Source: CAYOZN01 sp964408455
GTDB lineage: Bacteria > Planctomycetota > Phycisphaerae > UBA1845 > UTPLA1
Length of the DNA: 64,000 nt
Assembly (NCBI GenBank): GCA_964408455.1
Contig: CAYOZN010000001.1
Coordinates: forward strand, 186,001 to 250,000
Reading direction: 5' to 3'
Shown: in pieces, positions 1-9,105 of the stretch
How positions within the stretch are numbered: the first letter of the stretch is position 1
Layout: each line of letters opens with the position of its first letter
Program-made: the position numbers and the translations under genes
The notes under the pieces: generated by a model
Database searches by the model: none
Seen by the model: only the letters and a program-made list of their open reading frames with translations
What the model was told of the DNA's origin: nothing

Positions 1-111
1 CGGCGAGTTCTTCTCATTCTGCCCTCCGGGCCTGTCCAGCAGCAACAGCAAAGATGTGCAATCTGGTGCGTGCAAGCCACGCCGCCGGTCGCGCGCGGGC
101 GGGACTTCCTG

Positions 112-1464
112 CTATTCGCTGATCAGCCGGAAGACCGCGCCCGTACTACCGGTCGGGCCCAGGTTTTGCGATGTGAGCACGTATAGCTCGCCGTCGGTGT
201 CCACGCCAAAGCTGGTGATAAATCGATTGATCCGGCCATCCGGCTGACCGGCGATGGCGAGTTCGCGCATGGACCAGGTGCCATTCGGTGCCTCGCGAGC
301 GGCATAGATGCTGCCATCCGGCGAGCCGAAATTTGTGCTCCAATCGCCGAAGACGTATTCCCCTCGCAGGCATGGAACGGCATTGCCGGTGTAGACGTAG
401 CCGCCGGTCACCGAGATTCCAAATGGCTGAGCCGCCGCCGAATGCGGGTATTCCAGGATTGGAGCGATCAACGGGTTGCCGTCGGCGCCGGTGTCGGCGC
501 ACTGGTCGGCGGGCACGTTATTCGGATCGTCCACATCGAAGCAACTTGCGCCCTCGCGGATGCGCCATCCGTAATTGCCGCCGCTGGTGACGATGTTGAC
601 TTCTTCGAACAGGTTCTGACCGACATCCGCCACGAACAGGCGGCCATCGGGTGCGAAGGAAAACCGCCACGGATTGCGCAGGCCAAAAGCGAAGATTTCT
701 GGCAGGGCGTCGGGATCGCCGAGGAACGGATTATCCGGCGGGATGTCGTAGGGATCGCCGGAGTCAGGATCGATGCGGAGAATCTTGCCGAGCAGCGTGG
801 TCGTGTCCTGACCGTTGCCGATGTCAGGGTTGTGGCCAGCCCCGACGTCGTCGGCATTTCCACCATCGCCGACTCCGACATACAGGTATCCGTCGGGCCC
901 GAAGGCGAGCTGGCCGCCGTTGTGATTGAACTGCGGCTTGTTGATCTCCAGCAGAATGCGCTCGCTGGCCGGGTCAGCCACGTTCGGATCGGCGGCGGAT
1001 ACTTGAAACTCGGAGAGAAGATTCTGGGAATCGAATTCCGCAGGGTCGGTGTCGTCCTTGGGCACGGTATAGAACACGAAGAACCGGCCGTTGCTCGCAT
1101 AGTCGGGATGAAACGCGAGACCAATCAGGCCGCGCTCGTCAAAGATGACGCCATTGCCAAGGTCGATGCCGATATCCACCATGGCGGCGGACAAATCGAG
1201 AAAGGGCGTGGGGAGGCGCTGGCCGTTCTCGATGATGATGATCTGCCCCTGCTGCTCGAGGATGAACAAACGGTCGGTGTCATCTTCCGGCACGGCCATG
1301 CCGACCGGAGCGACAAAGCCGTCGGCGACGAGCTGCAGGCCGACGGTGTTCACCGGACCGGTCGACGTGCATTCATGGATGCAGGTGCCGGAGAAGCTTG
1401 CCAGCGCGCTTGCCAGAAGCAGCAAGGCGGGGCAAGACGACTTGATTGTCGGATGACGGTTCAC
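112..1464 (-). CDS. PQQ-type glucose/sorbosone dehydrogenase family lipoprotein
   Basis: The 450-residue protein matches the soluble glucose/sorbosone dehydrogenase (GSDH) beta-propeller family, which oxidises sugars or related alcohols in the periplasm using PQQ. Visible family motifs are ERGLIGLAFHPDY near residue 110, FNHNGGQLAFGPDGYLYVGVGDGG near 180-200, LLGKILRIDP, and the FGLRNPWRFSF/VGQNLFEEVN pair. The start is GTG at 1464, preceded by GGGAG. The N-terminus is a signal peptide ending in a lipobox-like SGTC, so membrane anchoring is likely. It is the only leftward gene at this edge and is divergent from the haem-motif lipoprotein gene. The family is clear; the substrate and true PQQ dependence are not shown, and some family members are simply adhesion or receptor propellers. 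Confidence 0.85.
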   Translation of the reverse strand: MNRHPTIKSSCPALLLLASALASFSGTCIHECTSTGPVNTVGLQLVADGFVAPVGMAVPEDDTDRLFILEQQGQIIIIENGQRLPTPFLDLSAAMVDIGIDLGNGVIFDERGLIGLAFHPDYASNGRFFVFYTVPKDDTDPAEFDSQNLLSEFQVSAADPNVADPASERILLEINKPQFNHNGGQLAFGPDGYLYVGVGDGGNADDVGAGHNPDIGNGQDTTTLLGKILRIDPDSGDPYDIPPDNPFLGDPDALPEIFAFGLRNPWRFSFAPDGRLFVADVGQNLFEEVNIVTSGGNYGWRIREGASCFDVDDPNNVPADQCADTGADGNPLIAPILEYPHSAAAQPFGISVTGGYVYTGNAVPCLRGEYVFGDWSTNFGSPDGSIYAAREAPNGTWSMRELAIAGQPDGRINRFITSFGVDTDGELYVLTSQNLGPTGSTGAVFRLISE

Positions 1465-1806
1465 GACGAGCGTACTCCCGAATGATGCGTGACGAGCCTT
1501 TGCAGGACGAGCGATGTCCCATGCGTTCTATCGTATCATCGGATCGGCGCGGCTTGACATGGTAGGACGGCCGGCGCGGCTGTCAGAATCAGGGGAGTGC
1601 GGCAGACAATCGCGCGATCAACTATCGGTACATGTCAACAGCACGGACTTTCCTTGCGGCCTTGCTTGCGTGTCGTGAAAAAGGCGTTCGCGGCGGGATC
1701 GGTGGACGCGAGGGCCCAGGGGCGACTTGGGAATCATAGGCGCAAAGTCGGCCGGAGCGTCCGCACGGTATGGGGTGGCGTACATTTGCAGAGCGCAGTG
1801 CCGAAG

Positions 1807-1835
1807 TTTAGAAAAGCTGACGGCGCTGTTATAAT
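1807..1835 (+). promoter_or_regulatory. Putative sigma-70-type promoter
   Basis: A perfect TATAAT (1830-1835) lies 17 bp after TTTAGA (1807-1812), which matches four of six positions of TTGACA. It points at the rightward lipoprotein series beginning at 1933, leaving a leader of about 90 nt. The rest of 1465-1932 shows nothing convincing; open frame upstream of 1933 has no homology-like character. Confidence 0.4.
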
Positions 1836-1932
1836 GGACGCGCTGTTCGCAAGGCTATTCGGCCAGGTGCCAATCCTTTCCCGCGGGATCGGCGACGTCT
1901 GCATCATTCAGGCTGGTCTCGAGGGCAATCGA

Positions 1933-2448
1933 ATGGGAGGAGCAGCAGAAGGGATTGGCGGTCAGGTCCGGCGGGCGACGGTGTCACCTGTATGGCACCG
2001 ACAGGCGACGGGGGTGGGCGCCATTTTCCTGTCGTGCCTGGCTGCGGGTATGGCCGGGTGCCCGGATGGGACTCCGCCATCGAACGGCAACTCGCTCGAG
2101 TGTGCCACCGGCAGTGCACTCGGCGTGCCGACGGTCAGCTATGCCGGCGACGTGCTCCCGATTCTTGAGGAGAGCGGGTGCCTGTCCGGCGGTTGCCATG
2201 GCGGGGCGTTTCCGTCGTCGGACTACAGCATGCTGAGCTACGACGATGTTTTCGTCGCCGGCATTCAGGCGACTGCTTTTCAGGATTGCCCGATCGTTCC
2301 GGGCGATCCGGACGGCAGCTATTTGATCGAGAAGATTTCCGCGATGCCCCGCTCGGGAGCCCGCATGCCGTTTCTGGGCGGTCCGCTGAGCGAGGCGGAA
2401 ATAGAAGTGGTGCGAACGTGGATAGCAGAAGGGGCTCCAAACAACTGA
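1933..2448 (+). CDS. Lipoprotein with a CX4CH haem-type motif
   Basis: This exported protein of about 171 residues has a signal peptide ending in the lipobox MAGC. The mature part contains VSYAGDVLPILEESGCLSGGCHGG, in which C-LSGG-C-H is a CX4CH haem-binding-like motif, and it ends with the GARMPFLGGPLSEAEIEVVRTWIAEGA pattern typical of the last helix of small c-type cytochrome domains. Such domains occur in Planctomycetota and Myxococcota surface proteins. The frame is open further upstream (to 1597), but ATG 1933 or GTG 1981 gives the only sensible signal peptide. Its 3' end overlaps the next gene by 31 nt, suggesting translational coupling. Haem attachment through a CX4CH spacing is inferred. 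Confidence 0.65.
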   Translation: MGGAAEGIGGQVRRATVSPVWHRQATGVGAIFLSCLAAGMAGCPDGTPPSNGNSLECATGSALGVPTVSYAGDVLPILEESGCLSGGCHGGAFPSSDYSMLSYDDVFVAGIQATAFQDCPIVPGDPDGSYLIEKISAMPRSGARMPFLGGPLSEAEIEVVRTWIAEGAPNN

Positions 2449-3572
2449 TTGGCAGGCTGGCACGGTGCGTGATCGTGCTGCTCGCATGTCCGGCGCTTCT
2501 GGGAACGGGTTGCCCGGACCAAACCGGTCCCTGCGATCTGCCCGGCGTCATCTGCACGGTCGCCGGCACCGGCAAGTCCCAGTTCGATGGGGACGGCAAT
2601 CCCGCGAAGCAGACATCTTTTTACCATCCCATCGACCTGGATTTTGATCGGAACGGGCTGCCGCTGATTCTCGACTTCAACAACCTGCGCGTACGGCGCA
2701 TCAATGGCAGCGGCATCATCGAAACCTACATGGGGCAGGACTTTGAGGCTCCGCCGGTCGAAGGGGCACTGGCGACGGATACGCCGCTGCATCATGCCAG
2801 CGATATTGAATTCGACGCAGAGGGCCGCCTCTACGTCGCCGGGGATCATGTGCCGGTCGTGTTTCGGGTGGGCCTGGACGAGCGGGTGCAGACGGTGGCG
2901 GGCACCACCGAGTTCGAGTACACGGGTGACCATGGTCCGGCGCTCGAAGCCGGCATGATCACGCCGTTTGGGGTGCTGCCCGATGCCGCGGGCGGATTCT
3001 ACATCAGCGACATCGGCGCCCACGTCGTGCGCTATGTCGACGCAAATGGAATCATCACGACGGTGGCGGGCAACGGCACGCGCGGGTATTCCGGTGACGG
3101 CGGGCCCGGCACGCTTGCGCAATTGAATGGCCCCACGCGGATGGCCCTGGGGCCGGACGGTCTGTTGTACATCTGCGACACCGACAACCACGCCATTCGG
3201 CGGCTGGAGGCCAACGGGGACATCACGGCCGCAGCCGGCGATGGCACATCCGGCTATTCCGGAGATGGCGGGCCGGCCGCGGACGCCCGGCTGAGCCGTC
3301 CCTATGACATCGAACCTGGACCGGATGGCGCCTTTTATATCGCGGAGGCCGGCAATCACGTCATTCGCCGCATCGACGCCGACGGGATCATCTCGACGTT
3401 CGTGGGCACCGGTGTGGCGGGTTTCTCAGGCGATGAGGCCGATGCGAAATCGTGTCAACTGGATGGCCCCTCGGGCCTGAAGTTTGCATCTGACGGATCA
3501 CTCTGGATCTGCGACACCTTGAATCATCGCGTGCGGCGCATCGCCGATGCGCTTTCGCTGGTGGAGCCATAG
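2418..3572 (+). CDS. NHL-repeat beta-propeller lipoprotein
   Basis: The 384-residue protein is built of NHL repeats: recurring blocks of the form VAGTGxxGYSGDGGPAxxAxLxxPxxxxxxPDGxxYIxDxxNHxIRRID. These form a six- or seven-bladed propeller, normally a protein-binding surface. GTG at 2418 is chosen because it gives a clean lipoprotein signal (basic RR/R region, hydrophobic VIVLLACPALL, lipobox GTGC); this start lies inside the end of the upstream gene in another frame. A long in-frame extension upstream (from 2178) overlaps the previous gene fully and looks out of frame. The product should be anchored outside the cytoplasmic membrane. Ligand unknown. Confidence 0.8.
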   Translation: MDSRRGSKQLIGRLARCVIVLLACPALLGTGCPDQTGPCDLPGVICTVAGTGKSQFDGDGNPAKQTSFYHPIDLDFDRNGLPLILDFNNLRVRRINGSGIIETYMGQDFEAPPVEGALATDTPLHHASDIEFDAEGRLYVAGDHVPVVFRVGLDERVQTVAGTTEFEYTGDHGPALEAGMITPFGVLPDAAGGFYISDIGAHVVRYVDANGIITTVAGNGTRGYSGDGGPGTLAQLNGPTRMALGPDGLLYICDTDNHAIRRLEANGDITAAAGDGTSGYSGDGGPAADARLSRPYDIEPGPDGAFYIAEAGNHVIRRIDADGIISTFVGTGVAGFSGDEADAKSCQLDGPSGLKFASDGSLWICDTLNHRVRRIADALSLVEP

Positions 3573-3624
3573 AACGGATGGCTGGTATTCGATCGTATGC
3601 CTTGGAGGGTTGGAGGGCACTTGA

Positions 3625-4830
3625 ATGAAACGGGTTTGCGTATTTGGGCTGGTGCTGCTGCCGCTTGGCTTGAGCGGCGCCGAGTGTCTGAACCTCGGCC
3701 CCGCCACGGACCGCGTGTCGTTGAAATTCGCCGCGCAGTTTGGCGATGCCGAGGCGCGATGTGGAGAGTTCTTCGCCGGCCTGGGCACGGGCGGCGAGAG
3801 CTGCGAGGTGCTGGACCTGCGTTTTTACGTGTCGAATATCCGCCTGATCGGCCATGACGGCGAAGAAGTGCCGCTGGCGCTGGATCAGGACGGTCGCTGG
3901 CAGGTGGAGAACGTGGCGCTGCTGGATTTTGAGGACGCCACGGGCGGCTGCGCCGATTCCGGCACGTCCGCGCGCAATGCCTCGGTCATCGGAACGGTTC
4001 CCGAGGGCCACTATCACGGCGTCGTGTTCGAGATCGGCGTGCCATTTGAGCTGAACCATAGCGACATGGCGGCGGCACCTTCGCCGCTCAACGTGTCGGC
4101 CATGTTCTGGACGTGGGCGGCGGGCCGCAAGTTCATGCGCGTGGATGTGCGGACGGAATCGGGTACGCAGTGGAATGTGCACGTAGGAAGTACCGGCTGC
4201 GAGTCCGGTGGCGCGACTGAACCGCCGGTTTCGGACTGCGGCCGGCCGAACCGGGCGACGATCGCGATCTCCGACTTCGATCACGGGCACGACGTCATCG
4301 TGCTCGACATTGCGGAACTACTGGCCCTGGTGGACTTTGCTCAGGATACGCCGGGTTCATCGCCGGGCTGCCAGAGTTTCCCCGGCGACGAAGATGAATG
4401 TAATGGCGTGTTCCCAAAGCTGGGGCTCGACTTTGCGACCGGGGCGTGCGTCGGTGACTGCGCCAATCAGACGGTCTTTCGCAGCGAGTCGGGCGTCGAT
4501 CGGGGTTTTGCTGCCTTCAGTCGCGAACGGCAGGCCGCGGGCGGCGATACGTTCTCATGCATCAATTGTCACGGCGCCGATGGATCAGGCGGCGTCGGAC
4601 CCGACATTCGCTCATCCAATGCCGATCACGTGCTGGAGCATCCGTTCGGCGATGCGCCGCATCCCGTCAAGTTCGCCGATCTGTCGCCGGTGCAGGCGAA
4701 TGACATTGCCGTGTGGCTGGCGATGCAGTGCGAGGCAGCAGGGGACTGCGTGCCCGGAAGCGTCGGTGGTGGCCACCATGGCGATGATGACGGCGGCTCG
4801 AATCCGGGCAACGACAATCACGATCATTGA
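3625..4830 (+). CDS. mbnP: MbnP-family protein fused to a c-type cytochrome domain
   Basis: Residues of about 25-280 match the MbnP / metallo-mystery-pair four-Cys family: the opening VSLKFAAQFGDAEARCGE, the LRFYVSNIRLI strand, the FWTWAAGRKFMRVD block near residues 160-173, and paired cysteines. In characterised MbnP a tryptophan is oxidised to kynurenine by MbnH and the protein binds copper. Unusually, residues from about 280 to 380 add a cytochrome c domain with CINCH (C312, C315, H316) followed by GADGSGGVGPDIR. The tail is His/Asp-rich. ATG 3625 follows GGAGGG by 7 nt and starts a signal peptide. The MbnH gene follows at once. The family is clear; the fusion is the odd part and could deliver or take electrons directly. 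Confidence 0.85.
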   Translation: MKRVCVFGLVLLPLGLSGAECLNLGPATDRVSLKFAAQFGDAEARCGEFFAGLGTGGESCEVLDLRFYVSNIRLIGHDGEEVPLALDQDGRWQVENVALLDFEDATGGCADSGTSARNASVIGTVPEGHYHGVVFEIGVPFELNHSDMAAAPSPLNVSAMFWTWAAGRKFMRVDVRTESGTQWNVHVGSTGCESGGATEPPVSDCGRPNRATIAISDFDHGHDVIVLDIAELLALVDFAQDTPGSSPGCQSFPGDEDECNGVFPKLGLDFATGACVGDCANQTVFRSESGVDRGFAAFSRERQAAGGDTFSCINCHGADGSGGVGPDIRSSNADHVLEHPFGDAPHPVKFADLSPVQANDIAVWLAMQCEAAGDCVPGSVGGGHHGDDDGGSNPGNDNHDH

Positions 4831-4868
4831 ATCGCGTGCAGCAGCTCTCGCCGGGGGCCTTGTCGAGT

Positions 4869-6047
4869 ATGCGAGCCACTGTAGAGAAGCACAAAAAAGG
4901 GACGACGCGCCCGGCGGCGCTGGCGATCGCCTGGGCGGCGGTGGGGGCGTGCATCCCATCGCTGACCATCAATGCACCGACGCCGTACGAGCTGATACTG
5001 CCGCCTGGTTTTCCTTTGCCGCTGATTCCGGACGACAATTCCCTGACGGTAGAAAAGGTGGAGCTGGGGCGCCATTTGTTCTACGACACGCGTCTCTCAG
5101 CAAACCAGACGCAGTCGTGTGCATCCTGCCACCGGCAGGAGCACGGCTTTGCGGAGCCGCTGGCAATGTCGGTCGGCTCGACAGGTGAGTCGGTCGGACG
5201 CAACGCGCCGGGCCTCGCAAACGTCGCCTACTTTTCGACGTATACCTGGTCCAGCAGGCTGTTGACCAGGATCGAGCAGCAGATGCTCATCCCCATGTTC
5301 CAGGAAGATCCCATTGAGCTCGGGCTCACCGGCCAGGAGGAAGCGGTGCTCCAGCGATTTCGGGATGATCCGATCTATCAATCGCTGTTCGCCGCCGCCT
5401 ATCCCGAGAGCGCGGAGCCTGTCACGATTGACCATATTGTCAAGGCGATCGCCAGTTTTCTGCGAACGATGATCGCCGGTGGATCGCCGTTTCACCGTGC
5501 GGTCTATGGTGGCGAAGACGCGGCACTGAGCGACGCGGCCCGCCGCGGGGCGGAGCTGTTTTTCTCGGAGCGGCTGGAGTGTCATCACTGCCACGGCGGC
5601 TTTCACTTCACGCAGTCTTCGGTGCATGCGGGCAGCGCGTTCGAGGAGACGTCGTTTCATAACATCGGGCTTTACAACGTCGATGGGGCCGGCGCTTATC
5701 CGGCGTCGGACACCGGGCTGGTGCAGTTTACCGGTGAGCCCGGCGACATGGGCAAGTTTCGCGCTCCGAGCCTTCAGAATGTCGCAATCACGGCACCCTA
5801 TTTTCACGACGGCAGCGCTGCCACGCTGGAGGAAGTGATTGCGGTGTACGAAGCGGGCGGGCGGAACATCGCAACCGGGCCGAACGCCGGCGACGGGCGG
5901 ACCAATCCTTTCAAAAGCGGTTTCATCCATGGATTCACGCTGACGGATGAGGAACGTGCCGATCTGATTGCCTTTCTTGAGTCGCTGACCGACGAACACT
6001 TTTTGAGCGATCCTCGCTTCGCCAATCCGTTTACTGCTTTGCCGTAG
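4869..6047 (+). CDS. mbnH: MbnH-family diheme enzyme (MauG / cytochrome c peroxidase fold)
   Basis: The 392-residue product is a diheme protein of the MauG/bacterial cytochrome c peroxidase superfamily. Two c-haem motifs are visible: CASCH near residue 80 and CHHCH near residue 240. The sequence begins in the MbnH manner with LELGRHLFYDTRLS-type residues (here VELGRHLFYDTRLSAN), and has NAPGLANVAYFSTYTW and the C-terminal FRAPSLQNVAITAPYFHDGSAATLEEVIAVY. MbnH converts a Trp of its MbnP partner to kynurenine, and here the partner is the preceding gene. ATG 4869 gives a good signal peptide ending in GAC; a TTG at 4827 overlapping the upstream stop codon is possible. Exported. Confidence 0.88.
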   Translation: MRATVEKHKKGTTRPAALAIAWAAVGACIPSLTINAPTPYELILPPGFPLPLIPDDNSLTVEKVELGRHLFYDTRLSANQTQSCASCHRQEHGFAEPLAMSVGSTGESVGRNAPGLANVAYFSTYTWSSRLLTRIEQQMLIPMFQEDPIELGLTGQEEAVLQRFRDDPIYQSLFAAAYPESAEPVTIDHIVKAIASFLRTMIAGGSPFHRAVYGGEDAALSDAARRGAELFFSERLECHHCHGGFHFTQSSVHAGSAFEETSFHNIGLYNVDGAGAYPASDTGLVQFTGEPGDMGKFRAPSLQNVAITAPYFHDGSAATLEEVIAVYEAGGRNIATGPNAGDGRTNPFKSGFIHGFTLTDEERADLIAFLESLTDEHFLSDPRFANPFTALP

Positions 6048-6059
6048 GAAGGTGCTCGC

Positions 6060-7217
6060 TTGCAAAGGGTATGCAACAGAATGCATGGGCCGGCACGGTC
6101 GTGGCCACGGATGGTGCTCGCCATCGTGGGGCCGGCACTCGCGCTGGCCGCGGGCGGCTGCGTGGTGGTCGAGGAGCCGCTCGTACCCAACGCTGACGGT
6201 ACTGTGTCGACCGTCGCGGGCACCGGCGCGCCGGATGACGATGGCGATGGCGGGCTGTCGCGTATGGCCGCGCTCGACCGGCCCATGGACGTGGCCGTCA
6301 CGCCCGAGGGCGACGTCCTGATCGCCGACTTCAACAATCATCGCGTGCGGCGGATCGTGGCGGCGACCGGGATCATCACGACCATTGCCGGGGATGGTAC
6401 AACATCGGGGACCGCGGCGCTTATCGAGCCCAGCGGCGTGACGCCGCTGGCAGGCGGGGGCTTCATTGCAGTGTCGTGGGGTGGGCACCAGGTATTCCAA
6501 TATGGCGCCGATGGCTCGCGCACCGTCGTGGCCGGAACCGGCACGGCCGGCTGTGAAGACAGTGACGCGTCAGCGTCCGACCGTGTGCTTTCTTCGCCTC
6601 GCAGTGCGGATGTGCTGGCAGATGGATCGGTGCTGGTGGCGGAGCAGGGGTGCCATCGCGTCTGGCGCATCCGAGTCGACGGCACAGTCGTGGCTTATGC
6701 CGGTAACGGTGAGGCTGGTTATTCGGGCGATGATGGCGACGCCCATGCGGCGCGGCTTCAGGCCGATGGGGCCGATGCCGGGCCCTGTTTCGGGCTTTCC
6801 CTAAGCCCGGAGGACCCGCCGGATGAACTCTTCATCGCCGATACCGCCAATCATGTGGTTCGTGTGGTTAAGCCGTTCACCGGCCGCATAGAGACGTTCG
6901 CAGGGACCGGCGTAGAGGGCTTCCTCGACGGTCCGCCGGAACAGGCGATGTTCAATCGGCCGACGCATGTGTTCTGCGGCAAAGACCACTCAGTGTGGAT
7001 CGTCGATGCGGGGAATCATGCGATTCGCTACATCGACCCGCTGAACACGCGGGTCGAAACGGTGATCGGTACGGGCGCGGCGGGCTTCAACGGCGACGGT
7101 CTGCCGCCGCACGACACCATGCTGAATGAACCTTCCGCCGTGTGGGCGACACCGGATGGTGTGGTGTTCGTTGCCGATGCGGGCAATCACCGCGTACGTA
7201 TGTTTCGCGCGCCGTAA
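6060..7217 (+). CDS. NHL-repeat beta-propeller lipoprotein
   Basis: This 385-residue NHL propeller has repeats such as VAGTGAPDDDGDGGLSRMAALDRPMDVAVTPEGDVLIADFNNHRVRRI, continuing to the C-terminal VFVADAGNHRVRMFRAP. It starts at TTG 6060, preceded by GGAAGG (6047-6052) with 7-nt spacing, only 12 nt after mbnH, so the two are probably co-transcribed. A signal peptide ends in the lipobox AGGC. An ATG at 6084 would also keep the signal. It is likely an outer-surface binding protein that works with the MbnP/MbnH pair, but this role is inferred from position only. Confidence 0.78.
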   Translation: MQRVCNRMHGPARSWPRMVLAIVGPALALAAGGCVVVEEPLVPNADGTVSTVAGTGAPDDDGDGGLSRMAALDRPMDVAVTPEGDVLIADFNNHRVRRIVAATGIITTIAGDGTTSGTAALIEPSGVTPLAGGGFIAVSWGGHQVFQYGADGSRTVVAGTGTAGCEDSDASASDRVLSSPRSADVLADGSVLVAEQGCHRVWRIRVDGTVVAYAGNGEAGYSGDDGDAHAARLQADGADAGPCFGLSLSPEDPPDELFIADTANHVVRVVKPFTGRIETFAGTGVEGFLDGPPEQAMFNRPTHVFCGKDHSVWIVDAGNHAIRYIDPLNTRVETVIGTGAAGFNGDGLPPHDTMLNEPSAVWATPDGVVFVADAGNHRVRMFRAP

Positions 7218-7298
7218 GCTGCCAAACGGCGTAGGGGCAAGCCGGAAGACGGGCTTACGGAGCATTCGGCGGCCGCGCAGGGAGCTCGGGTCAAATGA

Positions 7299-7805
7299 CT
7301 ATTGCTGGAGTTCGAGCGTCACGATCGTGTTGATCTCGGCAGAAGTTTCGGGCTGAGGCACGGAAGTGAGTTGGAAAACGATCTCGACCTCCTGAAGGTG
7401 AAGTTCGGCCGGGATCGCCTCCAGGAAGACAAATCGCGATGCCTCTTCGAACACGCCGTTGCCGATGGGTTGAAAGTCGACCTGCTGGTCAAACTGGTGC
7501 ACAACGGTTCCGTCATCCGATCGCTGGACGAGTTGCGAAATCAGTACCTCCGCCTGTCCGTTGCCATTCGCCGGGAAATTGGTGATGCGGATGGTCGCGA
7601 AGATGTGGCTTCCGCCCTGGCCGCCGGTGAACAGCGGCATGACGTCTCCATCCAGAATGGGGGAATACGTCTCGCTCTGCAAATTGGTGAAGCCGAGCTC
7701 GGCGGTGGGCTCGCCCAGCGGCTGATTCTGGCATTCTCCGCCGAAGAAAAGCGGCACGACGAGCGTTGCCGCGATGAGTTTCAGTCTGAAGGCCATGATG
7801 CGCAT
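7299..7805 (-). CDS. Hypothetical secreted lipoprotein
   Basis: The product is 168 residues, with the signal MRIMAFRLKLIAATLVVPLFFGGEC and a cysteine ideally placed for lipidation. ATG 7805 is preceded by AAGGCGA; the open frame extends further upstream without a signal peptide, so the shorter form is preferred. The mature domain alternates beta-strand-like stretches (LGFTNLQSETYSPILDGD, SHIFATIRITNFPANGNGQAEVLISQL) and ends LELQQ. I do not recognise the family. It lies just after, and in the same direction as, the propeller lipoprotein 7825-8901 (19-nt gap), so the two form an operon convergent with the mbnPH operon. Confidence 0.55.
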   Translation of the reverse strand: MRIMAFRLKLIAATLVVPLFFGGECQNQPLGEPTAELGFTNLQSETYSPILDGDVMPLFTGGQGGSHIFATIRITNFPANGNGQAEVLISQLVQRSDDGTVVHQFDQQVDFQPIGNGVFEEASRFVFLEAIPAELHLQEVEIVFQLTSVPQPETSAEINTIVTLELQQ

Positions 7806-7824
7806 TCGCCTTGTACACATTCTT

Positions 7825-8901
7825 TCAATTCGCGAGCGTCGTCGCGATAGTGGCTTCGCCGAAGTAGCTGACGATGCCGCCGGTCCGCGGCTCGCCTGCG
7901 ATGTTGCCGCCGACTGCCCATATGCCGCCATCCGGATCGATCCAAACGGCGTGATAGTCTAGCAGTGAGTCGAGGTCGAGGCCCGTGTCTGCCGCTTCCC
8001 ACCCGTTCGCCCGGCGGAAGGCGACAGCGCCCTCGCGGCCGACGGCGATCGGCTCACCGGAGGCTGGCACAAAAATGCCGTTCATCTGCAAGAGACCCGC
8101 AGGGGTTACATCCGCGAACTCATCGCCGGACTGCTCGACGATGACGCCGCTCTGCGCCCCGCCGCTGGCTGCCGCCATCGTGGCATTGCCGTGGACGGTG
8201 AACAGCGTGCGCGTCGTGGCGGTGTCGATGCGCGTCCACGCGGCGCCATCGAACAACAGCATCAGGCCGCGGGCCCCGCACACGTACACCTCGTTCGACG
8301 AACGTCCCCAGACTTTGAACGCGACCGGCACGCCGGCGGCCTCCACGGCCGACAGGTCCACGGCGCTCCACTGGTTGCCATCGAAACGCCACACAAATCC
8401 GGATGTTTCCGGATCGCTGACATCACCGCCACAGGCGAACAGATTGTCCTCGTCCTCGCCCCAGACGCCAAACACCGTGAGATTGTCCGGCGTAACGAAT
8501 TGCTCAAACTGTCCCGTGGCCGGTGTATAGCGGAGCAGCAGGCCGCCGTTGCCGCCCATGAAAAACGATCCGCCGATCATGCGATCGGTAATCCACCACA
8601 GGTCGCCCACGGCTCCGGTTTCCAGCCGATTCCATTGCTGAGCGTCGTAGTGAAGCACCAGCGGGCCCTTGCCGTCGCCGGAGTCTGCACCGACGGCATA
8701 CACGTCGGTCGCCGAAGTCCCGGACACCGACAGGAGCCCTCCGGAAAGGTCGCTGAGCACCTGCTGCCACGCCGGTCCGGAGGGACCGTCGGGCGGGCAG
8801 CTTCCGCCCAGCAGGCTGATCGTGGCGACACAAAGCGCCAACGTTGTGGCGTGGCGATGAGTTAGAGAAGCTCGCGGTCGGACGTGTGGCTTAGTAGGCA
8901 T
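7825..8901 (-). CDS. Secreted beta-propeller-like lipoprotein
   Basis: This 358-residue exported protein has a signal peptide ending in SLLGGSC. The mature chain repeats a blade motif of the form GTSATDVYAVGA..., VWGEDEDNLFACGGD..., VWGRSSNEVYVCGARG..., each followed by a Trp (QWNRLETG, QWSAVDLS, AWTRIDTA). This is the signature of glycosyl-hydrolase-like or photosystem-assembly-type propellers common in myxobacterial and planctomycete surface proteins. ATG 8901 is preceded by GAGGAGCGG; an upstream in-frame ATG at 8967 gives a poorer signal peptide. It is divergent from the NHL gene at 9314. Ligand unknown. Confidence 0.65.
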   Translation of the reverse strand: MPTKPHVRPRASLTHRHATTLALCVATISLLGGSCPPDGPSGPAWQQVLSDLSGGLLSVSGTSATDVYAVGADSGDGKGPLVLHYDAQQWNRLETGAVGDLWWITDRMIGGSFFMGGNGGLLLRYTPATGQFEQFVTPDNLTVFGVWGEDEDNLFACGGDVSDPETSGFVWRFDGNQWSAVDLSAVEAAGVPVAFKVWGRSSNEVYVCGARGLMLLFDGAAWTRIDTATTRTLFTVHGNATMAAASGGAQSGVIVEQSGDEFADVTPAGLLQMNGIFVPASGEPIAVGREGAVAFRRANGWEAADTGLDLDSLLDYHAVWIDPDGGIWAVGGNIAGEPRTGGIVSYFGEATIATTLAN

Positions 8902-9075
8902 CAATGGTCCGCTCCTCGCCTGGCGAGGCTCTGGTTGAATGGGGGTGCTTCGGACGTAGTTTTTCAATCCTGCGAGGGGAACGACAGGGATCGTTTGAAT
9001 CGGCGTCGATTATCAAGCACGCTTCGACGGTGGGCAAGCATACCAGTAGATCGGTGGCGACCGCGCTCCGTTTTA

Positions 9076-9105
9076 TTGACACATCCGGATAGGGCGGGGT
9101 ATGCT
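9076..9105 (+). promoter_or_regulatory. Putative promoter for the 9314 NHL gene
   Basis: A consensus TTGACA (9076-9081) is followed after 18 bp by TATGCT (9100-9105, four of six matches to TATAAT). It faces the NHL gene and would give a leader of about 200 nt. The remainder of the divergent intergenic region 8902-9313 shows no gene or clear structure. Confidence 0.4.

Noticed and set aside
442..1485. A 347-codon open frame on the plus strand
   Set aside because: It is antisense to the dehydrogenase, which has clear family motifs; long antisense frames are common at this GC content.
5097..6500. A 467-codon open frame on the minus strand
   Set aside because: It runs antisense to mbnH and the next NHL gene and has an Arg/His-rich composition with no motif.
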